A stretch of 5,202 nucleotides of DNA from the NCBI GenBank assembly GCA_028697695.1, contig JAQVEI010000205.1:1-5202 (forward strand), given 5' to 3'. Numbering within the stretch: the stretch's first letter is position 1; each line of letters starts with the position of its first letter. A program made the position numbers and the translations under genes. A model generated the notes under the pieces. The model saw nothing but the letters and a program-made list of their open reading frames with translations. It was not told where the DNA came from and did no database searches. Source of the stretch: Lentimicrobiaceae bacterium. Its GTDB lineage: Bacteria; Bacteroidota; Bacteroidia; Bacteroidales; Lentimicrobiaceae. This document shows, piece by piece, positions 1-4,831 of the stretch.

Positions 1-265
1 GCTTAGTCAGCAGCAACTCTATGGTACCGGCACGGTTCTCGTCAGCGAAGGTGCGCATGGTGATCGCGGGAATCAAAAACAAAAACACATAGGGTGCCAG
101 CATGAAAAAGTTCTCAAGGCTGGCGTAACCGTAATCTATGATATTGAATCCCATGGGGAAAACCCAAAGAAACAAACCATTGACGGTGAGAAAGATCACT
201 ACGGCAATATAGCCAATAAGTGAACTGAAAAAAGAGAGGATTTCCTTTTTAAGAAGAATGTACAT
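1..265 (-). CDS. gldF: GldF, gliding-motility ABC transporter permease (N-terminal part, cut by the window edge)
   Basis: GldF is the membrane subunit of the GldA-GldF-GldG ABC transporter associated with gliding motility in Bacteroidetes; it sits in the inner membrane. The visible 88 residues begin MYILLKKEILSFFSSLIGYI and carry a first membrane helix at about residues 13-36 (containing VNGLFLWVFP) and a second at about 54-70 (FMLAPYVFLFLIPAITM). These are followed by the highly conserved MRTFADENRAGTIELLLTK stretch that marks the ABC-2 permeases of the GldF group. The ATG at 263-265 is the only reasonable start; no Shine-Dalgarno sequence precedes it, as is usual in this phylum. The rest of the protein lies beyond the left edge, where gldG would be expected to follow. 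The 149-base gap to the upstream DUF62 gene (266-414) holds an 8-base palindrome (AACCGGTT, 407-414) but no convincing promoter, so co-transcription or a separate weak promoter are both possible. Confidence 0.92.
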   Translation of the reverse strand, partial: MYILLKKEILSFFSSLIGYIAVVIFLTVNGLFLWVFPMGFNIIDYGYASLENFFMLAPYVFLFLIPAITMRTFADENRAGTIELLLTK

Positions 266-414
266 AATGGTTTAATAAATCCCGGCTACAAGTTTAGGGC
301 GCTAAATTACTCAAAAAAGATGAATGCAGAAAGGATTGAAGGCTAATTGAAGCTACATGACATTCAATACAAGAATTTATTGGTATAAATATGATTTCTC
401 TCCATTAACCGGTT

Positions 415-1197
415 CTAATCAAATTCGAGAACAACCATATCATCTATACTGAGGCCGAGCAGGCTTGAGGCATTGCCTTTGTTGATGCCTATTTCCAGAT
501 GACCGGTAATGCTGAACAACAGGACAATCTCTCCGGGTATTACATCGCTGTAGGCTTCATATAACTGTTTCACTGCATGTTGTTTCCCTCTGATGTTGAG
601 ATTAAAACGTCTTTTCCTCCCAAATTCTTCAAACTCGTGTTTGGTTATGTTCAACAACACATTTTCATAATGGTCTATATACAACACCCGTCCAATAAGC
701 CTGTTGCCATTTTTCTGGGTTTGCAGGGAAATTAATGTAGTAAGTTTATCACGGGTATGCCCCAGTTGGCCAATTTCACCTCCATTACACAGATGAACGG
801 CCGCTTTAACAAACCTGTCGCGGGTAGAAAAGATATAAAAACCGCTTTCCTGTGGTATTGTTAATTCAACTACAGCGTCGGGCTTTTCATCAAAAAGCAA
901 GGTAAAAATGCCATTATCGGCCCCTATAAAAAACTGCCCTTTGTACTCAATGGCTATATGAGGTGTCTGTTCAGATTCTTCTGTATTTATGCCCACGATA
1001 TGAACGGTTCCTTTTGGAAAATACGGGAAAACATTCCGCAATATAAAAGAAGCCTGTTTCACGTTAAATGGCTCCACCTGATGGGTGATGTCCACAATAC
1101 TTACGTCAGTGAGACGGCTATGAAGCATACCCTTAACAATACCGGCATAATGATCACGCGGTCCCCAGTCGGTTGTAAGGGTAATTATTGAAGCCAT
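415..1197 (-). CDS. SAM hydroxide adenosyltransferase (DUF62) family protein, divergent active site
   Basis: The 260-residue length and both domains fit the DUF62 family, whose studied members hydrolyse S-adenosylmethionine to adenosine and methionine or act as SAM-dependent halogenases. N-terminal domain signatures are LTTDWGPRDHYAG (7-19), VDITHQVEPF (35-44), FPKGTVHIV (60-68), GADNGIF (92-98) and TRDRFVKAAVHL (125-136). The C-terminal beta-barrel domain shows GRVLYIDHYENVLLNI (169-184) and LFSITGHLEIGINKGNASSLLGL (227-249). The family's usual VDPGVG segment is replaced by GINTEESEQTPH (69-80): the catalytic Asp position reads Asn71 and no Arg follows, while the His of the triad appears kept as His135. 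My impression is that other Bacteroidetes homologues also differ here, so this could be a lineage subgroup. The activity is therefore uncertain. The gene lies 21 bases downstream of the membrane-protein gene on the same strand and is probably in its operon. The cytoplasm is its expected location; no signal peptide is seen. Stop is TAG. Confidence 0.9.
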   Translation of the reverse strand: MASIITLTTDWGPRDHYAGIVKGMLHSRLTDVSIVDITHQVEPFNVKQASFILRNVFPYFPKGTVHIVGINTEESEQTPHIAIEYKGQFFIGADNGIFTLLFDEKPDAVVELTIPQESGFYIFSTRDRFVKAAVHLCNGGEIGQLGHTRDKLTTLISLQTQKNGNRLIGRVLYIDHYENVLLNITKHEFEEFGRKRRFNLNIRGKQHAVKQLYEAYSDVIPGEIVLLFSITGHLEIGINKGNASSLLGLSIDDMVVLEFD

Positions 1198-1218
1198 AAT
1201 AAATGATGAACGTTGATT

Positions 1219-1665
1219 TTATAAATTTACTGATAAAAGCCGGTTCTTATATATCAATGATAACAACAAAATGAGCATCGTAGCTAAAGCAGTAACAGGT
1301 TGCATAAAACTAACCAGGCCAATAATGCTTACCTGAATAATGAGCCATGCAAACACTATAAGGCAAAGAATTAAATTCCACAGAAATGCTTTTCTATGTC
1401 CTGCAAATACCATAATTGCCGTGACCAACGCCCCTCCGCCAATGACTATCAAAAGAAATAAGCCCGGAATAACGTAGCTATGAAACGGACTTCCCTTCAG
1501 CCATTCAACCGGGATGCCTTTGGCACCTGCAAGCGCGTAATATCCGCCGCCAAAAGCGTTCAAGGCAAGAATTACAAGCAATGAACCCCAAATAAGCCGC
1601 AATAACTTTGATGAAGACTTGCCGTTTTGGGCTGCAGAAACTTCTCTTTGCAAGGTGTTTTCCAT
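1219..1665 (-). CDS. Four-helix integral membrane protein of unknown function
   Basis: I cannot assign a function. From the chosen ATG (1663-1665) the protein has 148 residues: a polar N-terminus (MENTLQREVSAAQNGKSSSK), then four predicted membrane helices at about 21-44, 63-88, 94-119 and 123-139, and a short basic tail. Helix 1 ends in the glycine- and tyrosine-rich segment NAFGGGYYALAG. The loop between helices 1 and 2 reads GIPVEWLKGSPFHSYVIPG, and helix 3 runs into QVSIIGLVSFMQP. These resemble small uncharacterised Bacteroidetes membrane proteins I have a general memory of, but no family name is certain. Start choice: an in-frame ATG at 1678-1680 would add five residues (MNDFF), but it lies only seven bases from the -7 box and would be essentially leaderless, so the downstream ATG is preferred. 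The stop (TAA) is 21 bases before the DUF62 gene, suggesting an operon. Confidence 0.82.
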   Translation of the reverse strand: MENTLQREVSAAQNGKSSSKLLRLIWGSLLVILALNAFGGGYYALAGAKGIPVEWLKGSPFHSYVIPGLFLLIVIGGGALVTAIMVFAGHRKAFLWNLILCLIVFAWLIIQVSIIGLVSFMQPVTALATMLILLLSLIYKNRLLSVNL

Positions 1666-1686
1666 GAAAAAATCATTCATTTTGTG

Positions 1687-1694
1687 CAAAGGTA
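1687..1694 (-). promoter_or_regulatory. Bacteroidetes -7 promoter box for the membrane-protein/DUF62 operon
   Basis: On the minus strand this reads TACCTTTG followed by CA, an exact match to the TAnnTTTG -7 consensus used by the Bacteroidetes primary sigma factor. Transcription would start near 1682, giving a leader of about 16 bases before the ATG at 1665. A clear TTTG -33 element at the usual spacing is not visible (an ATTG is present but only about 12 bases upstream). Confidence 0.6.
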
Positions 1695-1765
1695 AAAATA
1701 CTGCTTCAATAGATGAATTTTTAACCTAAATTTTCATCCCGAATGTATCAAAAGCTGGCAAAGTT

Positions 1766-1796
1766 TTTGCTTTAATCGTCATTAAAATTATCTATA
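1766..1796 (+). promoter_or_regulatory. Possible promoter of the lipoprotein gene
   Basis: A TTTG at 1766-1769 is followed after exactly 19 bases by TATCTATA (1789-1796). The spacing and first element fit the Bacteroidetes TTTG-N19-TAnnTTTG consensus, but the -7 box has two mismatches. Transcription would begin only a few bases before the ATG at 1803, implying an almost leaderless message. It is the best candidate in this divergent intergenic region, but weak. Confidence 0.3.
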
Positions 1797-1802
1797 AGCA
1801 TT

Positions 1803-2210
1803 ATGAATAAAATATTTGTGTCCGGGCTGCTTTTGCTGTTTCTTTCCTCCTGTGAACTTGAAAATGAGAGTTATTCCCACTTCTATGATTATGTGGACAT
1901 TGAGCAAACTCAAATACCCCGCTCGGCCCACGTGGGCGACACCGTGATGATACATTCCACGGCAGTAGCCAATAATGGATGCTGGAGCAATCTGCAGTTA
2001 AACTTTGGAAAATTAAACGACACCCTTTATGCCATCAAAGCATACGGAGAATACGAATCCTACAACGGGATTTGCACTGAAATACTTGTTACTGCCGACA
2101 GCACATTCGTCTTTATCCCCGATACCACCGGAACCTTTATTTTTGTGTCACAATCACGCAACCGCCTAAATGTTTACGATACCTTGCATGTAAATTTACC
2201 TGTAAATTAA
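1803..2210 (+). CDS. Small hypothetical lipoprotein
   Basis: The 135-residue protein begins with a signal peptide of the lipoprotein type: MNK, a leucine-rich core and the lipobox LSSC with Cys17 as the lipidated residue. The next residues (ELENE) are acidic, which in Bacteroidetes is typical of lipoproteins exported to the cell surface; surface exposure is inference. The mature part is about 118 residues and looks like one all-beta domain: a VGDTVMIHSTAV strand pair (45-56), GCWSNLQLNF (59-68), alternating strands around 74-97, and a C-terminal TFVFIPDTTGTFIFVS (101-116) hairpin that resembles the closing strands of Ig-like or carbohydrate-binding-type sandwiches. Cys60 and Cys91 are the only mature-part cysteines besides Cys17 and could form a disulphide. 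No enzyme motif is seen and I do not recognise a named family. The ATG is fixed by the signal peptide. It is followed 68 bases later by the C-S lyase gene, which has its own -7 box, so linkage to that gene is doubtful. Confidence 0.85.
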   Translation: MNKIFVSGLLLLFLSSCELENESYSHFYDYVDIEQTQIPRSAHVGDTVMIHSTAVANNGCWSNLQLNFGKLNDTLYAIKAYGEYESYNGICTEILVTADSTFVFIPDTTGTFIFVSQSRNRLNVYDTLHVNLPVN

Positions 2211-2243
2211 GCGGCAGGTAACACCTGTATCTCCCGATAGTCT

Positions 2244-2251
2244 TAACTTTG
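2244..2251 (+). promoter_or_regulatory. Bacteroidetes -7 promoter box for the C-S lyase gene
   Basis: TAACTTTG matches the TAnnTTTG -7 consensus exactly. Transcription would start near 2256, leaving an AT-rich leader of about 23 bases before the ATG at 2279, a usual length. No good -33 TTTG is present at the standard distance, so activity may be modest or rely on an extended element. Confidence 0.5.
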
Positions 2252-2278
2252 TATTTTTTTATATAGCTACTGCTTGTT

Positions 2279-3454
2279 ATGAAATACAATTTTGATGAGA
2301 TCATTCCCCGCGAAAACACAAACTCGATTAAATACGATTTAAGATCTGAAATCTTTGGCAATCCGGATGTCATTCCCATGTGGGTGGCTGACATGGATTT
2401 TCGCACACCTGATGTTGTGATTGATGCCATGCAACAACGTTGCAAACACGAAATTATGGGCTACTCTTTCCGGGACGATGATTATCATACCGCACTGATT
2501 CAGTGGCTAAAACGCCGGCACAATTATACGATAGAAAAAGAATGGATTGCTTTTGCGCCCGGCATAGTACCTGCCTTAAATATGGCTGTGCTGGCTTTCA
2601 CCCAGCCCGGGGATGCCATCATTGTGCAGCCTCCGGTTTACTTTCCCTTCTTCGGGGCAGTTACAGAGCACAACCGAAAGCTTATACTCAATCCACTTAT
2701 CCGGCACAACGATTATTACACCATGGATTACGACAACCTGGAACAATGTTGCTGTGATGGAGCCCGGATGCTTATATTATGTAATCCGCATAATCCGGTA
2801 AGTCGTGCCTGGACACCCGATGAGCTTACACGCATGAGTGAGATATGCCTCAGGTACAATGTTTTGATGATTTCAGACGAAATACATGCCGACCTTGTTC
2901 AGCGCGGGCACAAACACACGGTGTTGGCAAGTTTGTCAGAAAAGGTAGCCAACCAAACCATTACAATGACGGCAGCCAGCAAAACGTTTAATCTGGCAGG
3001 ACTTGCAACCGCAGCGGTTATTGCATCCAATCCGCAGTTGCTGCAATCTTACAACCAGGTATTGAATGCAATACACGTGGGCATGGGCAACATATTCGGG
3101 AATATATCCACCCGGGCTGCATACAGCAAAGGTGAGCCCTGGCTGGAGCAATTGCTGGATTATCTGCATGAAAATGTAAATCTGCTGATGTCATTTCAGC
3201 CCCGCTTGCAACAATGGGTCAGCTATCGTGCACCCGAAGCCACGTATATGGCCTGGCTAAATTTTTCAAAACTTGGGCTGGATGATGAAGCACTGAATAA
3301 GTTTATCATAAACGAAGCCGGATTGGGATTGAATGCCGGCATTCAGTTTGGAGCAGGAGGGGAAGGCCATATGCGTATCAACCTGGCTTGCCCGAAATCA
3401 ACAGTGGAAAAGGCATTAACCCAGCTTGAACAGGCGTTGCTCAAACATTTTTAA
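2279..3454 (+). CDS. patB: PatB/MalY-family PLP-dependent C-S lyase (cystathionine beta-lyase type)
   Basis: This 391-residue protein is a fold-type I PLP enzyme of the aminotransferase class I/II superfamily, MalY/PatB branch. Members split C-S bonds by beta-elimination, for example cystathionine to homocysteine, pyruvate and ammonia, or cysteine to sulphide. The family hallmark MWVADMDF is at 34-41. Other features are GYSF (61-64, Tyr62 likely reaching the partner subunit's PLP), the PLP-stacking Tyr121 in PPVYFPF, NPHNP (169-173), DEIHADL (200-206, Asp200 facing the pyridine nitrogen) and the Schiff-base Lys235 in TAASKTFNLAGL. The substrate-carboxylate Arg366 is in HMRINLACP. All catalytic positions are present and the length is normal. 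Where most relatives have NPVG, this one has NPVS (Ser175), a small oddity. The ATG at 2279 gives a standard N-terminus (NFDEIIPRENTNSIKYD). The enzyme is cytoplasmic. Methionine biosynthesis versus cysteine desulphhydration cannot be decided from the sequence; no neighbouring sulphur-metabolism gene is visible. Confidence 0.93.
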   Translation: MKYNFDEIIPRENTNSIKYDLRSEIFGNPDVIPMWVADMDFRTPDVVIDAMQQRCKHEIMGYSFRDDDYHTALIQWLKRRHNYTIEKEWIAFAPGIVPALNMAVLAFTQPGDAIIVQPPVYFPFFGAVTEHNRKLILNPLIRHNDYYTMDYDNLEQCCCDGARMLILCNPHNPVSRAWTPDELTRMSEICLRYNVLMISDEIHADLVQRGHKHTVLASLSEKVANQTITMTAASKTFNLAGLATAAVIASNPQLLQSYNQVLNAIHVGMGNIFGNISTRAAYSKGEPWLEQLLDYLHENVNLLMSFQPRLQQWVSYRAPEATYMAWLNFSKLGLDDEALNKFIINEAGLGLNAGIQFGAGGEGHMRINLACPKSTVEKALTQLEQALLKHF

Positions 3455-3542
3455 ATGTTACAATTGCATCAAAAATTAAAAAGGTTCCGGGCGGAATACC
3501 TGAAGCTTATAGGGTGTTGGCATTTATTTAAGAAAACCAACA

Positions 3543-3567
3543 TGAGGTGGTCTAGAAAAACTGGACA
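3543..3567 (+). repeat. Left terminal inverted repeat of the IS3-type relic
   Basis: It starts TGAGGTGGTCTA and ends AACTGGACA. Compared with the reverse complement of 3741-3765 it matches at 21 of 25 positions; the four mismatches are consecutive, just after the first 12 bases. Confidence 0.9.
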
Positions 3568-3597
3568 GGAAAATTAAATTTATTAATTTTATGTCCT

Positions 3598-3708
3598 ATG
3601 AGAAAGAATCGAAGACAATTTAGTTCAGCCTTCAAGGCTGAGGTCGCCCTTGAAGCAATCAAAGGGATCAAAACAGTATCAGAGATTGCCCAGCATTATC
3701 CGGTCTAA
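3598..3708 (+). pseudogene. Truncated IS3-family transposase OrfA (N-terminal helix-turn-helix fragment)
   Basis: An ATG reading frame of 36 codons encodes MRKNRRQFSSAFKAEVALEA, continuing IKGIKTVSEIAQHYPV before a TAA. The first 34 residues or so match the start of OrfA of IS3/IS911-type elements (Transposase_8/HTH group), where RRKFS..FK..VALEA.K...T..EIA..Y is characteristic. In complete proteins the helix-turn-helix continues with a segment of the HPxQIxxWK kind; here the frame departs after HY and ends almost at once. The leucine-zipper region of OrfA and all of OrfB are absent, so no functional transposase is made. The coding part that remains looks little decayed (no internal stop), suggesting a fairly recent deletion. 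Confidence 0.85.
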
Positions 3709-3740
3709 TTGATAAAGTTAACTTAAATTTGTCAAATAGT

Positions 3741-3765
3741 TGTCCAGTTGAATTAGACCACCTCA
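3741..3765 (-). repeat. Right terminal inverted repeat of the IS3-type relic
   Basis: On the plus strand it reads TGTCCAGTT at its inner side and TAGACCACCTCA at its outer side, the mirror of the left end. Its three outermost bases (TCA, 3763-3765) are at the same time the TGA stop codon of the minus-strand DUF4476 gene. Confidence 0.9.
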
Positions 3766-4728
3766 ATATTCAAAAATATATTCATTCAACTCTTCAGTAC
3801 TTGATTCGAAATCAAAAGCATCGTTGAGCTGGTAGTAGTTGCCAATATCGTAAGTGTAACCATATGCATACTTTGCCAGTTCCAGTCGGGTGTCCTCAAA
3901 AGAAAAAAGCAGCATAAGTTCTTTTACCTGAGAGCTGAGCAGGCAATTGGATGCGATAATTTGTTTGGCCAGGATAAGTCGGGTGTCGTCAAAGCTTTTG
4001 CCGGCAATGGAATGTTTTGCCTGTTGAAAATCAGCGGGGTGCATAGGGTAGGCGCAACCGGCCGGTCCCGAATATCCCGGCAGCACATATGTTTGTTGAA
4101 CTGTATGGGGATGCATGCCGGAATAATTTTCTTCCAATCCGGTACCTGAATATGTGGTGGTGGTATGTGTGGTGGTAACCTGAGTTCCGTTGTTTACACC
4201 ACCATTTATGTTCATATTGAAATTTATGCCGGATTCCGGGTCATCGATGTGTACCCCCATGGATACATTGTTTTGCGCCGGCATTGTATAGCTTTCGCTG
4301 ATGGTAGTTGTGCTTTGTGTAACAGGGTGATTAACAGGAGCGTGATGGTTGTTGCTTGCCTGCCGGGGCGGCTGTGGAGCTTGCACCCTTGCTAAAGGTA
4401 CTTCGTTCATCCAGCGGACTACATAATCATTTTTCTTGCCGGGCTTAATCACAAAGGTGGTCTCCATGCCCTGATTAAATATTAAATTCTTATCAATTTG
4501 ACCCAGGTCAGTATCTTCAAATATGACTTTTAATTTATAGCCGGGGGCAGGTAAATCCGTTATCCTTACATGAGTTTCCGGGCTGTTGTTGTAACAAATG
4601 CCATTTAAAATAACGGTAAATCGTTCGCCTTGTTCCGTGAAGAAGATAAGATTTGAGTTTTGAGCATACAGGCCTGAAAAGATTCCTGAAGCCAGCAGAA
4701 TGATTAGTAGTTTAATTTTTAGATTCAT
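3763..4728 (-). CDS. Secreted DUF4476-domain protein, C-terminus ended by an IS relic
   Basis: The 321-residue protein has a Sec signal peptide (MNLKIKLLIILLASGIFSGL, likely cleaved after YAQ at 23) and no lipobox, so it should be periplasmic or secreted. Residues 24-115 form a predicted beta-rich domain (NLIFFTEQGERFTVILNG, then VRITDLPAPGYKLKVIFED). Residues 116-225 are low complexity, rich in Pro, Gln, Asn, His and Thr (for example TTTHTTTTY at 185-193), probably a flexible linker. Residues 231-319 match DUF4476, a Bacteroidetes domain of unknown function, with two related helices: SFDDTRLILAK (245-255) and SFEDTRLELAKYAY (276-289). The domain finishes at TEELNEYI (311-318), close to its usual end. 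The stop TGA is supplied by the terminal bases of the IS3-type relic; without it the frame would run about three codons further to a TAA. The start ATG is fixed by the signal peptide. No clear promoter was found in the 103 bases upstream. Its role is unknown. Confidence 0.88.
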   Translation of the reverse strand: MNLKIKLLIILLASGIFSGLYAQNSNLIFFTEQGERFTVILNGICYNNSPETHVRITDLPAPGYKLKVIFEDTDLGQIDKNLIFNQGMETTFVIKPGKKNDYVVRWMNEVPLARVQAPQPPRQASNNHHAPVNHPVTQSTTTISESYTMPAQNNVSMGVHIDDPESGINFNMNINGGVNNGTQVTTTHTTTTYSGTGLEENYSGMHPHTVQQTYVLPGYSGPAGCAYPMHPADFQQAKHSIAGKSFDDTRLILAKQIIASNCLLSSQVKELMLLFSFEDTRLELAKYAYGYTYDIGNYYQLNDAFDFESSTEELNEYIFEY

Positions 4729-4831
4729 AAGGCATGTTGAGTTTTAAGCAATGAATAAGTATTTAAATTTATTGTTATTCTTTAAAAAAGTAACCCTTGC
4801 AATAGCCATTACAATTAATTAAGTGATGTTT

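Larger units (their letters stand above)
3543..3765 (+). mobile_element. Internally deleted IS3-family element, MITE-like relic (223 bases)
   Basis: Both ends are present as imperfect 25-base inverted repeats running TG...CA, the terminal form of the IS3 family. Between them are only about 170 bases: an AT-rich leader, the first part of an orfA transposase gene, and a short AT-rich right end. An intact IS3-family element is about 1.2-1.5 kb, so roughly 1 kb including the DDE domain is gone. The loss begins near 3698-3708, where the OrfA similarity stops. The element cannot move by itself but could be mobilised by a related full-length copy. The flanking triplets are ACA (3540-3542) and ATA (3766-3768), which could be a decayed 3-base target duplication with one mismatch; no perfect duplication exists. 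It fills most of the 308-base space between the convergent C-S lyase and DUF4476 genes. The remaining 88 bases (3455-3542) are AT-rich and hold nothing I can name. Confidence 0.85.

Noticed and set aside
302..309. TAATTTAG on the minus strand as -7 box for gldF
   Set aside because: It has a mismatch in the TTTG part and no -33 element at a suitable distance; too weak to list.
958..1191. 77-codon plus-strand open frame
   Set aside because: It lies entirely antisense to the well-supported DUF62 gene and its translation has no recognisable domain or leader.
1687..1689. TTG start extending the membrane protein by nine residues
   Set aside because: It overlaps the -7 promoter box and two ATG codons lie just downstream.
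2196..2221. Inverted repeat TTACCTG...CAGGTAA at the end of the lipoprotein gene
   Set aside because: Seven base pairs with a 12-base loop and no T-run; it may be chance, and neither terminator nor operator function can be supported.
2137..2445. 102-codon minus-strand open frame across the lipoprotein end and C-S lyase start
   Set aside because: It overlaps two real genes and the promoter box in antisense and has no coding character.
2503..3169. Several 60-85 codon frames inside the C-S lyase gene on both strands
   Set aside because: They are out-of-frame shadows of a complete PLP enzyme; no motifs.
3483..3500. Hairpin GGTTCC...GGAATACC as terminator of the C-S lyase gene
   Set aside because: The stem needs a two-base bulge, is only six pairs, and is not followed by a T-tract.
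3961..4395. Plus-strand open frames of 62 and 76 codons
   Set aside because: Antisense to the DUF4476 gene linker and domain; the compositions reflect the low-complexity coding strand opposite.
4764..4771. TAAATTTA on the minus strand as -7 box for the DUF4476 gene
   Set aside because: Final base differs from the consensus, the region is AT-rich so such matches are expected by chance, and no -33 TTTG is in place.
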